A stretch of DNA of 64,000 nt from Cherax quadricarinatus (Eukaryota; Arthropoda; Malacostraca; Decapoda; Parastacidae): NCBI RefSeq assembly GCF_038502225.1, contig NC_091355.1, positions 10,393,778 through 10,457,777 of the forward strand, in the 5' to 3' direction. A program made the translations under genes and the position numbers. The notes under the pieces were generated by a model, which saw only the letters and a program-made list of their open reading frames with translations, was not told where the DNA came from and did no database searches. Shown here piece after piece: positions 31,481-43,361 of this stretch (position 1 is the first letter of the stretch; every line of letters starts with the position of its first letter).

Positions 31481-31604
31481 AAAGTTGGGAGGGACTGTGA
31501 GGAGTGCTAAATGAAGGATTATCAAAGTTTGTGTAATCAGTTGCTATCAAAAAGTGATGATGTCAGAGAAAAATTCTGTGTGCTCATTGATAAGACAGGA
31601 CCTA

Positions 31605-31720
31605 GCTGGACAAATCCTATTAGAGCCAGGTGGCCCAGTGGTTTAGGACTCGTGCCATAGGTTGGAGGTCCACTCATTCTATGATTTGTCATGTTATTGC
31701 AATGGGATTAAAGTGATTGA
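31605..31720 (+). mobile_element. tRNA-derived SINE, family T
   Basis: AATCCTATTAGAGCCAGG, tRNA-like GTGGCCCAGTGGTTTAGGAC, degenerate B box TGGAGGTCCACTC, then TATGATTTGTCATGTTATTG. Same order as 31200-31378 in the opposite orientation. Confidence 0.7.
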
Positions 31721-31834
31721 ATGTACAATTAGGACATTAAAAACAAGTCTTTTGAACTCTCCAGGATGGAATACTACAACCCTTTTCAAGACAGAAGACA
31801 CTGAAAAATGTAGAGATCCTTCATCGCTTTTATT

Positions 31835-32070
31835 AATTCATTTATCTTATCTCCTTTGAACTGTACTCCTTGGAATGTAGACAAGAAAGATAAGTCATCT
31901 GCACCCAGACAATTCTGGAGAGATCCATCACAAATCTGCTCATGGAAATCACTCTGTGTAAAAGAAAGAGGCTTGGCAAAATGGCACCAACAGCAGCCTA
32001 ATCAAACAGCCACTTGGAGGCTTTGTCCCAGCCCAGGCTTCCAGGTTGCTAGTTTGATAGATTGCAGAGC
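31835..32070 (+). mobile_element. CR1-like LINE tail remnant
   Basis: Plus strand reads LYSLECRQER, then after a stop VICTQTILERSITNLLMEI, then GFQVASLID. This follows the order of the RT tail at 18145-18580 (LYSLERRRKR, TWKALEGLLSNL, SLVDQA). Strongly decayed, so moderate confidence. Confidence 0.5.
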
Positions 32071-32091
32071 TAAGAAGCATATGTACAAATG

Positions 32092-32300
32092 AATAACAGT
32101 TAGGCACTAAACCCAAAAAGGCCACAGAACACTGTAGGCAGGAATGTGCTAAAGAAATGTGGAGACTAGGGGTGAGGGGCAAGCGTGTGCAAGGTTAAGG
32201 GTTAGTGGGGGTAGGATGTTAGGGAAAGAGTGCAAGAGGTAAACTAATAGCAAAGTTGGTACAATAAGTCAGTGTGTTTGCATCAAAGGTGGGACTTTCA
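32092..32300 (-). mobile_element. LINE-tail SINE
   Basis: GGCACTAAACCCAAAAAGGC at the left and AAGAGTGCAAGAGGTAAAC further in resemble the LINE-tail repeats at 30945 and 31379. The (AAT)n end is short. Confidence 0.5.
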
Positions 32301-32329
32301 GCAAGGATGAGATGTTGGAAGTGAATAAC

Positions 32330-32505
32330 AGAAAGGAACAATACCGTGACTGGAGCAATACACAAATAACCCACACATAGGAGAGAGGAGCTTACGATGA
32401 TGTTTCGGTCCAACTTGGACCACTTACAAAGTTGGTCCAAATCGTACCGAAACATCGTCATAAGCTCCTCTCTCCTATGTGTGGGTTGTTTGTGCTCATT
32501 CATTC
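32330..32505. mobile_element. Foldback family 3
   Basis: Arms AACCCACACATAGGAGAGAG and its complement near 32475 enclose GAGCTTACGATGATGTTTCG on the left and CGAAACATCGTCATAAGCTC on the right. The inner part holds GGTCC/GGACC hairpins next to GAAAC. Same family at 36340-36515. The order stem, GAAAC, closing stem echoes families 1 and 2 but CTGATGA is absent. Confidence 0.75.
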
Positions 32506-33074
32506 ATTAGAGATTTGCCGGTACTTCTGGGTCTTCTCCAGATGGTGGCCCCCCGGGTTGGGGATGTCGCAGGGCCAGGCATTTTCTCATGAGGTACCTG
32601 AGTGAGGCACATGTGACTGATATGTAGACAGGAGTGTGCAGTCTCTCAAATGCAACAATGGTGTGAAGATGGTCTGAAACTCAAACGTGGTTTGACAGAA
32701 AATTTATGGTCCATTGCAGATCGTCATTCCCAGTAGTTGTGGAGTTGTCAAGAGATTGGTGAAAATATTCCAGGAAAAGAAAACCTGTGTGAAACTAGAT
32801 CATGAACAGTTAAGGTAGTACCTGAGTCTGCCTGTTCATTACCCTGAACATCATATCCAAGGACCTAGTAAAAATAGGTCTGTGTACTAGAGCTCTATGG
32901 CACCAGTGAAGCATTGCAAGACAAGCTGACTTGACTCGAGCAGGCCAAATGCTACCTCCCATTTATCCACCAAAGGACTATTTTTTTTTTTTTTTAACCT
33001 ATCCAAGGACCATAGTTCTAGGGTGTAGTCTTTACTTCTAGGCAAATAAAAACTAAACTAGGCATACATGGGTA
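32506..33074. other. No recognised feature
   Basis: No element ends or frame found. A poly(T) near 32980-32995 may mark an old LINE end. Confidence 0.35.
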
Positions 33075-33075
33075 T

Positions 33076-33880
33076 GTAGGTAGTAGGTTGGTAGACAGAA
33101 ACCACCCAGGGAAGTACTACCGTCCTGCCAGATGACTGTGAAACAGAAACCTGTAACTGTTTTGCATGATGGTAGGATTGCTGGTTTCTTTTTCTGTCTC
33201 ATAAACACGCTAGATAACAGGGATATCTTGCTACTCCTACTTACACTTTGGTCACACTTCACAGACATGCACATGCATATATATATACATACATCTAGGT
33301 TTTTCTCCTTTTTCTAAATAGCTCTTGTTCCTCTTTATTTCTTCTATTGTCCATGGGGAAGTGGAAAAGAATCTTTCCTCCGTAAGCCATGCGTGTCGTA
33401 TGAGGCGACTAAAATGCCGGGAGCAATGGGCTAGTAACCCCTTCTCCTGTAGACATTTACTAAAAAAGAGAAGAAGAAAAACTTTATAAAACTGGGATGC
33501 TTAAATGTGCGTGGATGTAGTGCGGATGACAAGAAACAGATGATTGCTAATGTTATGAATGAAAAGAAGTTGGATGTCCTGTCCTTAAGCGAAACAAAGC
33601 TGAAGGGGGTAGGGGAGTTTCGGTGGGGGGAAATAAATGGGATTAAATCTGGAGTATCTGAGAGAGTTAGAGCAAAGGAAGGGGTAGCAGTAATGTTGAA
33701 TGATCAGTTATGGAAGGAAAAAAGAGAATATGAATGTGTAAATTCAAGAATTATGTGGATTAAAGTAAAGGTTGGATGCGAGAAGTGGGTCATAATAAGC
33801 GTGTATGCACCTGGAGAAGAGAGGAATGCAGAGGAGAGAGAGAGATTTTGGGAGATGTTAAGTGAATGTATAGGGTTGAG
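33076..33880 (+). mobile_element. RTE-like LINE 5' end: 5' UTR and endonuclease
   Basis: The 5' UTR starts TAGGTAGTAGGTTGGTAGAC, passes CCATGGGGAAGTGG and CGTAAGCCATGCGTG and TAACCCCTTCTCCTGTAG, and leads into the endonuclease frame at about 33483. It breaks off at about 33880 inside the endonuclease. The same 5' UTR opens the element at 46676 and makes up most of the non-autonomous elements at 44994, 49788 and 54865. Confidence 0.85.
33483..33875 (+). pseudogene. RTE APE-type endonuclease, N-terminal part
   Basis: The plus-strand frame reads IKLGCLNVRGC, MIANVMNEKKLDVLSLSETK, EGVAVMLNDQLW, NSRIMWIKVKV and WVIISVYAPGEERNAEERER. These are the LNVRG, LSETK and YAP blocks of the APE-like endonuclease that nicks target DNA for LINE integration, including the Asn and Glu active-site positions. 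The frame continues past about 33875 into unrelated sequence, so the C-terminal blocks (GDLN, S-DYV) are missing. The complementary half is present in the element at 20877. No ATG precedes the first block in frame within the visible UTR. Confidence 0.8.
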
Positions 33881-33954
33881 ACCCACAGCAAATGCACAAG
33901 TGTTTACAGGTTGCAGGACATGCCCAAGTGGCCACAATGATAATGTTAAATATG

Positions 33955-34115
33955 CCTATTATTATTATAATCAAGGGGGAAGCGCTAAACCTGGAGGATT
34001 ATACAGTGCCTGGGGGTGGGGATGTGGAAGGCATTCAGGCTTAATTCGGGGAACTGGAGCACAGATCCAATTCCCTAAATCAAGAGCCCCTCACCAACAT
34101 AAAGGAACCTTCCTT
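33955..34115 (-). mobile_element. LINE-tail SINE, most complete copy
   Basis: Plus strand begins TATTATTATAATCAAGGGGG AAGCGCTAAACCTGG (complement of the LINE 3' end) and runs through GCCTGGGGGTGGGGATGTGG, GGAACTGGAGCACAGATCC and AAGAGCCCCTCACCAACAT. Other partial copies: 19288, 30945, 31379, 32092, 37970, 39345, 46371. Confidence 0.75.
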
Positions 34116-34588
34116 GAGGGGTTAAATATGCCTAGTATTAAGTAGTCTGTTTAGTCTGGCTGAAATGCCCTGGCATGACGGGGTTTCTTTGTACTTGGCA
34201 AATGAAAATTGTAATTACACATTGTAAACTATGCAAAGAAATAAAATCCTTAATTTCCCATGTTTCAGAACTACCCTTAGGAAAGTTAGTTATGCAGAAA
34301 AAGGAATAACATCTATTTGGCCATAAGGTATATATAGCAAATCAAATTATTTCTTTAACAATTTATTTATATACTGCAACATTAACATTTTAACCTACAT
34401 ATTGTACACCTCGTACATGTAAAGCATAACTTAAACTTGAATTCATTATATATGTAAATGTATGTGTGTAAAAAAATCCACACATGCATATATAGAGAAA
34501 ATCCTCTTATAATGCAACCACAAAGCATTATTTTGTTGCAATGCAGTTAAAAATTTAAACCAAAAATTATAACAGTGCAAAACCTCAA
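34116..34588. other. No recognised feature
   Basis: AT-rich; nothing identified. Confidence 0.35.
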
Positions 34589-34590
34589 TA

Positions 34591-34793
34591 CAGTGGACCC
34601 CCGGATAACGATCAGCTCCCAACTCGACCAATTATGTAAGTTTATTTTTGTAAGTGCTTTTGTAGGTGTATTTTTAGGGGTCTGAAATGGACTAATCTAA
34701 TTCACAATATTTCTTATGGGAACAAATTCGGTCTATAACGGCACCCAAACAGACTTCTGGATTGAAATAATATCGTTATGCGGGGGTCCACTG
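34591..34793. mobile_element. Tc1/mariner-type MITE, 203 bp
   Basis: Terminal inverted repeats of 22 bases, CAGTGGACCCCCGGATAACG and so on, one mismatch with the right end. TA on both sides (34589-34590 and 34794-34795) fits a TA target duplication. No transposase. Confidence 0.9.
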
Positions 34794-34849
34794 TATTATG
34801 CACTGTGAAACTTTAAAAGCATGAACTTGACAAAATGTATGTACTACCT

Positions 34850-34940
34850 GTTGCTGACATGTGCAGCACTTGTGTATCTTTAATGCTGAAACGTTTCTCT
34901 TGCACAAAGGATTTGTCAGTCATATACAAGCACGTCACAC
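34850..34940 (-). mobile_element. Foldback family 1 fragment
   Basis: The complement of AAAGATACACAAG next to a hammerhead-like core. Single arm. Confidence 0.6.
34887..34922 (-). ncRNA. Hammerhead-like motif, family 1, third stem I variant
   Basis: Minus strand: stem I TGA (34922-34920), core CTGACAA, extra A, stem II TCCTT/AAGA with one bulge, GAAA, CGT, T, stem I closure TCA (34889-34887). Stem I again pairs with a sequence different from the GGA/TCC and GTA/TAC copies. G8 is A without a matching C3 change, so this copy is probably inactive. Confidence 0.45.
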
Positions 34941-35084
34941 CGTATTTGACGGACGCCTTTTGTACAAAAAGTTACAGCATTAAAAAATAACAAGTTGGAC
35001 ATGTGGCTTAGTCAATTTGTTGGTATTGTGTACCATTAATATGACTGCATGTGTAAGGCTGAATGGGTTGAAAGCTTTTAAAAA

Positions 35085-35815
35085 AAGCAATGTCTTTCAG
35101 ACAATTGTGGCCAGCTCTATAAAGTACTGCAATGAACAGGCAGACACTGCTGCGCGGTCAGCAGTACATGACCTACCAATTTCCTATCGAGGTGTTTCAT
35201 TTCTGGACTATTTTGCTGCAATAGCTACCCACCTTCGCACCCGTTGGCAACAACGTTGGTCAACTCTGCTCGGTAACAAACTTCATTCTATTAAACCGAG
35301 CATAGGTTACTGGCCGTCTTCTTGTCATCAGTGCCGAGGTTGGGAGACCACTCTCTCCCGCCTTCGCATTGGTCACACTCATGGGTATCTCATGGAGAGG
35401 CACCCTGTTCCTCTCTGTGAGCAGTGTCAAGTTCGATTAGCCACATTCTGTTAGACTGCCCTCTCTATCAACGAGCACGCAAAATTTACCTCCAACGTCG
35501 TCTTCGTTCTACTATCTCTTTACCTTCCCTTCTTGCTGATGGACCCTCCTTTAATCCTGACTCTCTCATTGACTTCTTGACAACGACTGATTTACTCCAC
35601 AAACTCTGATGATACTTTTCGCACTCCCCTCAGCCCTTTCTAGTTCAGTCTCTTGCTGCCCTTTACCCTTTCACCATCCACTACCCCGCTGTTATCCGTA
35701 ACCTATTACTCGTCCATCTCCCTTTTGCCACCTGATGCCCTCGCTTCCTTCCTGCCCTGCAGCGCTGTATAGTCCTTGTGGCTTAGCGCTTCTTTTTGAT
35801 TATAATAATAATATA
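35085..35815 (+). mobile_element. RNase-H LINE C-terminus and 3' end
   Basis: Plus strand reads YCNEQADTAARSAV (end of an RNase H domain), then RTRWQQRWSTLLGNKLHSIK, LSRLRIGHTHGYLMER, PLCEQCQV and, after a frameshift near 35430, SHILLDCPLYQRAR. This is the RNase H and zinc-knuckle-like C-terminus of I/Jockey-group LINEs. A 200-bp 3' UTR ends GTATAGTCCTTGTGGCTTAG then TATAATAATA. The upstream RT and endonuclease are missing. Confidence 0.82.
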
Positions 35816-36335
35816 AAGTACTGCATGTTAAAATGTAGAAGAGGCATTACAGAACTAAAACTTTCCAATACAATCATCCACTATTGATGATTTTTCACCC
35901 ACATCAACCCTTTCCATACTTTAAAGAAAACAGCAGTACCAGAATATATGGTAACTTGTAATTGTTGTAAATTTTAACAACACAATAGTAAAAAAAAAAA
36001 AAAAAACTTCTCTGGCAAATTTGGTATATCATGATCCTATTTCTTCCTTGTGTTTTTTCGCTTTTATATACCCTGATTTTTTCAGGAATGTAACCCATGC
36101 ATTATGAAAGAATTTACTGTTGAAAAAATTACTTTACAGAAAGGTTCTTATAGGTAAAGAATTTTTATGCAGTACTGTGGTGGGAATATTTCATAATTAA
36201 CCCACTAATCTGAAATGGAAATAGAGAATTTAGTCATGAGTGGAAATCAAACAGGGAGCAAGAACAAAGGGAGATGGTCATGGTTAGATCAAATACAAAT
36301 TCTGAATTTCAGAGTACAGTATTTATTAAAGAACA
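35816..36335. other. No recognised feature
   Basis: AT-rich with a 17-base poly(A) near 35990. Confidence 0.35.
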
Positions 36336-36339
36336 AAAA

Positions 36340-36515
36340 GACACAATACCATGACTGGAACAATACACAAATAGCCCACACATAGAGAGTTGCTTACGAC
36401 GATGTTTCGATCTGACTTGGACCATTTACAGTCACAGCATGACTTTGTAAATGGGCCAAACTGGACCTAAATGCTGTAGTAAGCTCCTCTCTCCTATGTG
36501 CGGGTTATTTGTGTA
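36340..36515. mobile_element. Foldback family 3, second copy
   Basis: AAATAGCCCACACATAG on the left and CTATGTGCGGGTTATTTG on the right. On the minus strand of the left arm: GAC, TGTAAAT, GGTCC/GATC, GAAACATC, GTCG, in which GAC and GTC can close a stem in the same register as stem I of families 1 and 2. Confidence 0.72.
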
Positions 36516-36589
36516 TGGTATTTATTAATGTACTGTCAGAGGCAAGCAGCTAAAGAAAAATCTAGGGTCAAGATTCATGCTGGGATGTA

Positions 36590-36870
36590 CATACTAGACA
36601 GCTGTAACTAACCGCAGAACAGATGCTATTTGAACCCATGTTGAGAAAGTTCTAAAACTCCAGGCCATTGAGTAAGCCACTCGGCCAACTGGCTACAGTA
36701 AGATTCATCCTTACACCATTAGGAAGGTTAGCATGGAGCCCATTGTGACCACAAATGCAAGTTTCTACAGACGAGTCTCCTGCCAACATGGCTCAAAAAT
36801 CAGGTGGGTTCAAACCCCACCTATTCCGTGGTTTGTTTGCAATATTGTTAATACAATTTCATGAGTCAGA
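36590..36870. mobile_element. Two family-T-like SINE remnants, head to head
   Basis: Left, minus strand: GTTGGCCGAGTGGCTTACTC and GGGTTCAAATAGC. Right, plus strand: GGGTTCAAACCCC followed by GTGGTTTGTTTGCAATATTG and TCATGAGTCAG, the family T tail. Heads and tails are diverged. Confidence 0.6.
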
Positions 36871-36919
36871 TGTAACTAGACTGTCTAGTCTGCAAATGGA
36901 AAGAAATATAAAATTCAGA

Positions 36920-37100
36920 CATAATGAATAAAGATGTAAATGCAGTATAATGTGATCCATTATTGACATTGCACCCACACAGCAGTGGGCTTTATCAAGT
37001 GACAACCAGATCTGTTTGACTTTTATAAAGTAAACTGTGTAAGTGAAACGTTGCCAATAAAGGATTGCATTATACTGCATCTGTGTCTTTATCAAAAGTT
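36920..37100. mobile_element. Foldback family 1 variant
   Basis: GCAGTATAATGTGATCC and GGATTGCATTATACTGC form the outer arms. Left arm, minus strand: TTGATAA, extra A, stem II GCCCAC/GTGGGT, then GCAA in place of GAAA. Right arm, plus strand: a degenerate core leading to GTGAAACGTTGCC. Confidence 0.65.
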
Positions 37101-40100
37101 TTGAAATGATAGATAATTTTAGGAGAAAACTTATTGAATAGTTACTGGTTTTCAATATCACAAAAAGAGGATTGTTAGTATCACTCATATTAATGGTTCA
37201 GGATGGACCAAAAGGCTTTGATTTCTATTTCCACCACCTGGTTGTAAAAAGTAAGTAAAGAGCTGCAGTAATTTTCATCACAATGCTTGCTTATACAACC
37301 TACAAGTTAAAGAATAACAACCTAAATATCTTATTAAATTTTCTACTACCAAACCTACTTAATTTTGCATTAACATTTGGTATACTCAAATGCTTCTACC
37401 AACAGAAAACTCGTGATGACGTTGGCACCACGGAATCAAAATAGGGAGCTAATGCAAAATGCACGGATTTAGGAAAAATGTAAAGGCAATTATATATTCA
37501 GTAAAACTTAAACTGCTTGCAGTCTACAATTCTTTTCAGCATCAAATATTTTTGTTTTGCACAATTACTGGCGTGCTTAATATCTATTTTCTAAAAATTT
37601 ACTGCAGATCTGCAATACTTTCTTAATATCAACAATTATCAAAACAGTATGGTGTGTTTTAATGAATGAATATTACTTAGGAAAACAAGGAGTATGACTA
37701 TTGGCCAAGTTATATATAGATCAGGTGTAGTACGGCACTAACTGAAACAGCTATTACTGCATTGCAAAAGATTAATCAAGGGCAACCTAAGACTTAGTAC
37801 CTTTGACCTGCAAGAATTACAGCTAGACTATGGCACACTTGTTCTAAGAGATACGGTTACACTGAGAGGAAGAGACTTTATGCATTGTTTAATTTTCCTA
37901 ATGCAATAAGGAAAATAAACTTCATCCACATTTTTATATTGCTATATGGTACAAGGCATTAAATCTTAACTCTTCCTTCTTTACTACAATCACACCCCTC
38001 AAGGAGGGGTCAGTGAGCGGTTCAATCTGGAGAATTTAACCAGACCACCTTTCCCTTGATTAAACTTAATTGCCTCCCATTCTCTTGGGTGCTGTGTAGG
38101 CCCTATGGGTTTATCACTCCCCAAATATTCACTAACAGTAACCACAATCGCAATGGCTCCATACTACATTATTTTACAATTTCCATACCTGTTGTCATTT
38201 ACCTCCATTATATAATTTGGATTCCTTGTGAATGCAGTAAGCAGAGTCAACTGGACACTACCACTATAGGTAAGTGACTCGATAGCTGCCTAGGATATTC
38301 AGTAATGTACTCTGTCCAGCTCCCCAGTGGTACTTCCTAGATATCACATACACTAAATGTAAGAAGAAATGTTCAACACTGTATGAACTACAAAAATAAC
38401 TTTTTTGACATTCAACCCTCTCGCTTACATCAAGGGTGTAAATACCTTGTCCCTAAAAACCATAGATTACACAAGGTCATTAGCAGAATTCCACTCTTGA
38501 CTAAATACAATCAGGCCACAATTATATGTTCTCCAGCACTAAATGACCTTTGGATTCTTAACACTTATAACATCAATTGCAACCTATTAAGTCGAGAAAT
38601 GTAACTTGTTACGTCACTTGATAGAAGGAACTTTAAGAGGCCTGTATTAATGCTGAATAACTAGCATCATCCAGAAAATTTACATTACCAAATAAGGACA
38701 ACATCCACTGAAGTTGCATATTTAGGTATTGATTAAAATAAATTGTCATCATTGATAATTTTACCATAAATACTCTGATTTTAACAATTTTGTCTAAACC
38801 TCAAATTATAAATTATTAATATTTAACAAGTATAAAAGCTATATCTATGTTATCAACTATAACAAAGGAGCTAATGATTAACTACAAAATATTCTGTATC
38901 TTAACTGAACTATGGCCTTACAAAATAAATGATATAGTTTCCAGAATAACTATGGCTACAATTTAATATATTCTCATGGCACTATTATCACAAAATAAAA
39001 CCTGTTTCAATATAGTCCATCAAGGACAGATATCACTCATGACCTTAGTACCACAGGTAGTATAGATCTGCAAGAACAGCTCACATGACCTATAATACCC
39101 AGCATGGAGCTTACTCACGACCTGTGGTACCACAGATAATACAATCTCTTGCAGGCAAAGAGCTCACTGATATGACCTGTACTTACACAGATAGTGCAGG
39201 TCCTCACTATCAATTTTTTTGCCAAGTTTAATTTCATTTACTCAATACATTATTCACAATAGGTATAAACAAGTAATTAACAAAACCTGACAGTCCTATC
39301 ATTAGTATCAAATGATGCATTAAGGCTTTATATGTTTTGTACCCTTCAAGGGAGGTGGTGCCTTTATGCCAGTGAAGGGCTGGCAATCCATAGAACTGGA
39401 GCAACCATCCCATTCCTTGGATATAACCTGATTGCCTCCAATTTCCCTAGTGCTGTATGACCCCTATCCTATGGGTTTAGCATTCCCCCCATGACTGTAA
39501 TATGTTTTGTAACATCAAGTTATTGTCATCTACATCACAAGCACACAAAAGAGTAAGAAAAAATAAACTAAGTATATATATATTACTTTATAGCTCAATT
39601 TAAGATTCTGTATACATGACAAAACAAAATTTTTATAATTCTATAATGTACAGTATTTTAATTTAACATAAATCTCCTCAACAGTAAAGTTTAAGACAAA
39701 TTTTGTTTTCTATACACAGTTAACATAAATCAAAATACTATTCAACTCTGTGGGCAAATTATAAACTTCAGTTCTTGAAGTGTACCTTTAAATGAGTATG
39801 GATGAGTTATTTTTCTATTATGTTTGGAAGAAAACCAACATGGAGACCAAAAACAGAAAAATTAAGTTGGTCTGTATATTTCAGCTAACTGAGGTTTAGC
39901 ATATCTGCTGAAGAGTGCCTTAGTTGGTCAGAATATATGAATCAGTAAAATTTATGTGGGCTTGTCTCCACATACATATTTTCCTAACATTAATAGTATC
40001 TCATGGCACTTGTTATACATGTTACATTATACATAATTATAAAATGCAATAATCAGTAATGCATAAAAACATTCAAACTTATTAAAGTGGAAAAAAAAAA

Positions 40101-41870
40101 ATAGATAGTGAATGTGTATAACAAAGGTCTGTTTGAATGCAGTGTTATAAGAACAAGTCTGAATACGTGTTAAAGTATGTACATGATTTTGTCAACAATA
40201 TTAATGAAACTTGAACACACAATATCAAAAACAAACACTGAAATTTAAATGGTAAAAAAGTGATTTTAACTCTTCTATATTGAAAAATGTAATCTACAAA
40301 ACTAATTATGTACAATATAGTATACATTATATAGAATACCCTAACATTTAAATAAATTCCCTGTAAAGTCTTCCAACAAGATGCTTAGGCATATCTTTTC
40401 CCTCCCACAGAATATTCACAGGTGTAAGTTATAAGAATGGTATCAAGAGCTTTTAAGAAAGCTGTATAACCATACATCAAAAAGATTCCTTCAAAACAAC
40501 CAAATTCTTACTGGCATTAAAAAACCCACATTCTTGGAGAGATACAAGACCTGAATATATCAAAAATTTGCCACTTGGAACTGCCTCACCTTTTTTTTTT
40601 TTCCCCTAACTACTGTTTTGTCTGCTATTAATACTTTTCATTATATTCTTTCCCTGCTGTACACCTAATTTTACAAGATATGTTCAAACAAAATGCTGTC
40701 TAGTTGAGAATGTTCTTTTGAACACCAGTACACTATAATTCCCCATTTTGAATGGTATTTACCTATTGGTGAATCAAAATAGAGCTACAGTATAACAAAG
40801 TTCTTCAGTTAAATAATAAATTTAATTATGATGCATCATATGCTGTAGCTTTTATGAAAAAAATAAGGTACATTACAAAATTAGAAAGTACATTTCATCT
40901 ATTACTAACTTTGTCTACTATTTTGATTGATACTTTACATTTTATTAATATGCAAGGCTTATTTACACCATCCTTGATGGCATCATACACACCTAATATT
41001 TTCGTGTCCAAAACATCAATAATCTTTGAGAGAACACATCCACATATAATACCGTGCACAAGTTAAATTTCTTTCATTCAAAATATAAGATTATTTTACT
41101 CTGAAGGACATATTATTCATCTTACGTTTGAACAAATGGTATTTCCATAAAAGAAAAAAAAAAATAGCTTATACCTCGAATACCCTGTATTTTATTTTAG
41201 AATTTTAATACAGTCTAACCCAACCAAGAGAGACTTCTCCAGGTGTAAAATGAAACCGACATTTTTTTCAACCAAAAACAAATCCTCCAGTATTTCAATT
41301 TACATCTGTGTATTCCATAAATCAATAAGATTTTACATTATTCATTTTTTGATCAAATAATTTTAACTGTCACACTGTGCCTATTTAGCTTTGGTCAGCA
41401 ATGAAATCTTATGTACAGTACAGTCTGGAATCTTAACTGTACATGTAAAAGAAAAGAATTCTTCATTTACAAAATATTTTCTACAGTCTACAAACTACCG
41501 CAATATTTTCATCTGTAATTTATATTAAAATGCCTTGCAAAAGAACACTATCATAGTAAACATGCTAGCCCTTCCTCCCAAGATGAATCGAGCCATAAAA
41601 TTCAATCCCAGCATTTACAAAAATGTTCATTTCATGTAAATTCTAGCACACAACTCAACTGTTCAGATGTGTACACTTACTGAAATACAACAAACATCAA
41701 AGTACAAAGGACAAGACAATTTTTTTTTACAGATATTGAGCATTGGATGTTCCTGTCAAATCTTGTGCAATCATATTTACAAAAGAATGAATTTGAGGCA
41801 AGTCTGCTGTCTTGTTCTTATTTTGATTATTTCATTCAAAAGCTTGCATGCTACCTTAGGTAAATGCCCC
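37101..41870. other. AT-rich stretch, largely featureless
   Basis: No conserved frame or element apart from two LINE-tail SINE remnants on the plus strand (about 37970-38112 and 39345-39490, recognised by CCCTCAAGGAGGGG, GGCCCTATGGGTTTATCAC and CCCTATCCTATGGGTTTAGC). It lies downstream of the GDAP2 stop and may contain alternative 3' UTR sequence. Confidence 0.4.
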
Positions 41871-41871
41871 C

Positions 41872-41877
41872 TTTATT
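41872..41877 (-). promoter_or_regulatory. Candidate poly(A) signal for the GDAP2-like gene
   Basis: AATAAA on the minus strand, about 345 bases after the stop codon. It is one of several such hexamers in AT-rich DNA, so this is a weak call. Confidence 0.3.
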
Positions 41878-42220
41878 TTTAAAAGCTTTCTTATTCTTAC
41901 ACAGATTATAATTTATAGATCACAAGACTATTCATATATGACCTTGTTGCATTCTAACTTTAGGAAATGTGGCCACAGTATGAGGAAGGTATGGTAATAC
42001 CTACTTAAGGATATAGTGAATAGGGGCTATAATCATGCTCTGTGTAACTAGAGAAACCTCCTAGTATTGCTGCTAAGTTAATGAAATAAAAATTCACCTA
42101 TAAATTCCTAACAATAACTCTTCCAGGAAAACAATGCATAAACAATCATATTCATCTCTAGCTGTATTATCAAAACCTTAGAAAGGCAATTCATCAAGTG
42201 TGCTTGGTTTAATAACCTCT

Positions 42221-42265
42221 TCAAGATGATATAGCTCCAGGCCTGTAATAACGAATGCCATTGAT
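42221..42265 (-). CDS. gdap2: GDAP2-like, last coding exon (14 codons and stop)
   Basis: Encodes INGIRYYRPGAISS and a TGA at 42223-42221. The acceptor is TCTTTTCAG immediately upstream at 42266. The phase 0 junction with the previous exon gives EHDMT then INGIRYY, matching the end of GDAP2-type CRAL-TRIO proteins, where a Y-D-x-x-x-N-G-x-x-Y-Y pattern follows the domain. A second frame of the same segment is open longer but is not in phase. Few residues are involved, so confidence comes from phase, acceptor and position. Confidence 0.75.
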   Translation of the reverse strand: MNGIRYYRPGAISS

Positions 42266-43077
42266 CTGAAAAGAAAGGAGACTTGGGATTTCCTGATGAT
42301 GTGGTTAATAACATTACATTTACACTGACAATTACAATATAGTGTATTAAGACTAATGTGCAAAATATATTAAACATTTCTGGAAAAAAATGAGGTTTTG
42401 ACACTAAGTGGGAAAAATTATACTGCATCGCTCTACTAGACCTGTACATTATTTTGTGGTATGCAGGCTGTAACTCCAATCATACAAATACAGAAGACCC
42501 TCCCCACTTGTGATGTTAATGAAGTCTTAAAAAATAAAAACATTCAGAAGTCCTTTGTCATAGAACTTGGATCCCATTTTCCCTATAGAATCCCTTGTTA
42601 AAATCAAAGATGCACTCCCAAGCTATAATATTCTATAATATAATAATATTAGTCATTTAATGATTTTCACTCAATATTTCACATTCAGTACTGTTCCTTT
42701 TCATTTGCAAATAGTAACAGATTGCCCAAACATTTTTAAATCTAAAATTCATTCATACTTCATCTAGCTGGGTGTTCATTTTCTGACTTCCTACATGTCA
42801 GTAAGTGAAAACCAATCATAAGATTTCTTTCAAAATATGCTCACTGGACTATAACATGGGTGTCCATGAAAAAACAAAATAAACAGGATCTGAGTTCCAA
42901 ACACCTGAATAACAAATAATCTTCGAGAGTGCATCAACATAAGTTTGGGCCTCGAATATACTGTGAAGCCAGTTAAATATAACAAGGGGGAGAAGGAAGA
43001 CGATTTAATCAAAAAATATGAAATAAGCAGATATATTCTAATGAGAAATGCATAAGCTAGAAACTTGAGCAACTTAC

Positions 43078-43170
43078 TGTCATGTCATGCTCAGTAATAT
43101 AAGCTGGTATTTCCAGTTGGTCTGGGTCAATAATATCATACAAGTACTCCACACCTGGTACAGAGTGAAC
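43078..43170 (-). CDS. gdap2: GDAP2-like, CRAL-TRIO exon (31 codons)
   Basis: Reads VHSVPGVEYLYDII, DPDQLEIPAYITEHDMT. In the family this is the segment where the lipid-binding fold ends (x-V-x-S-L-x-E-L, then P-x-Q-x-x-I-P-x-x-x-x-E-Y-D). The acceptor is TTTGTTTACAG and the donor GTAAGT. Length 93, phase 0 on both sides. Only this frame is open through the exon. It follows an exon ending PQIKHK and precedes the terminal exon across an 812-bp intron. The upstream intron is 13.1 kb and filled with nested retroelements. Confidence 0.9.
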
Positions 43171-43361
43171 CTGTAAACAAAAAATTAAAACAATATTAAA
43201 TTTCACACACACACACATGCACAAAAAAAAAAAAAAATTTATTCCAAAAAATGGGTTGCTGCATTCTTAGTCAGAAACTAAGACCACTCAAACCCTGATA
43301 ATGGCAAAACAACCCTAAGTTAGGAAAGGTGATCCTTGTATTTGTGCAAAGTTGATGATGA

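Noticed and set aside
42290..42310. CTGATGATG near 42293 as another hammerhead core
   Set aside because: No GAAA or paired stems follow. Other CTGATGA occurrences in RTE and Penelope coding sequence also lack the rest of the motif.
42108..42479. Longer open frames over the GDAP2 terminal exon
   Set aside because: They are out of phase with the upstream exon. Only INGIRYYRPGAISS follows in phase after the acceptor.
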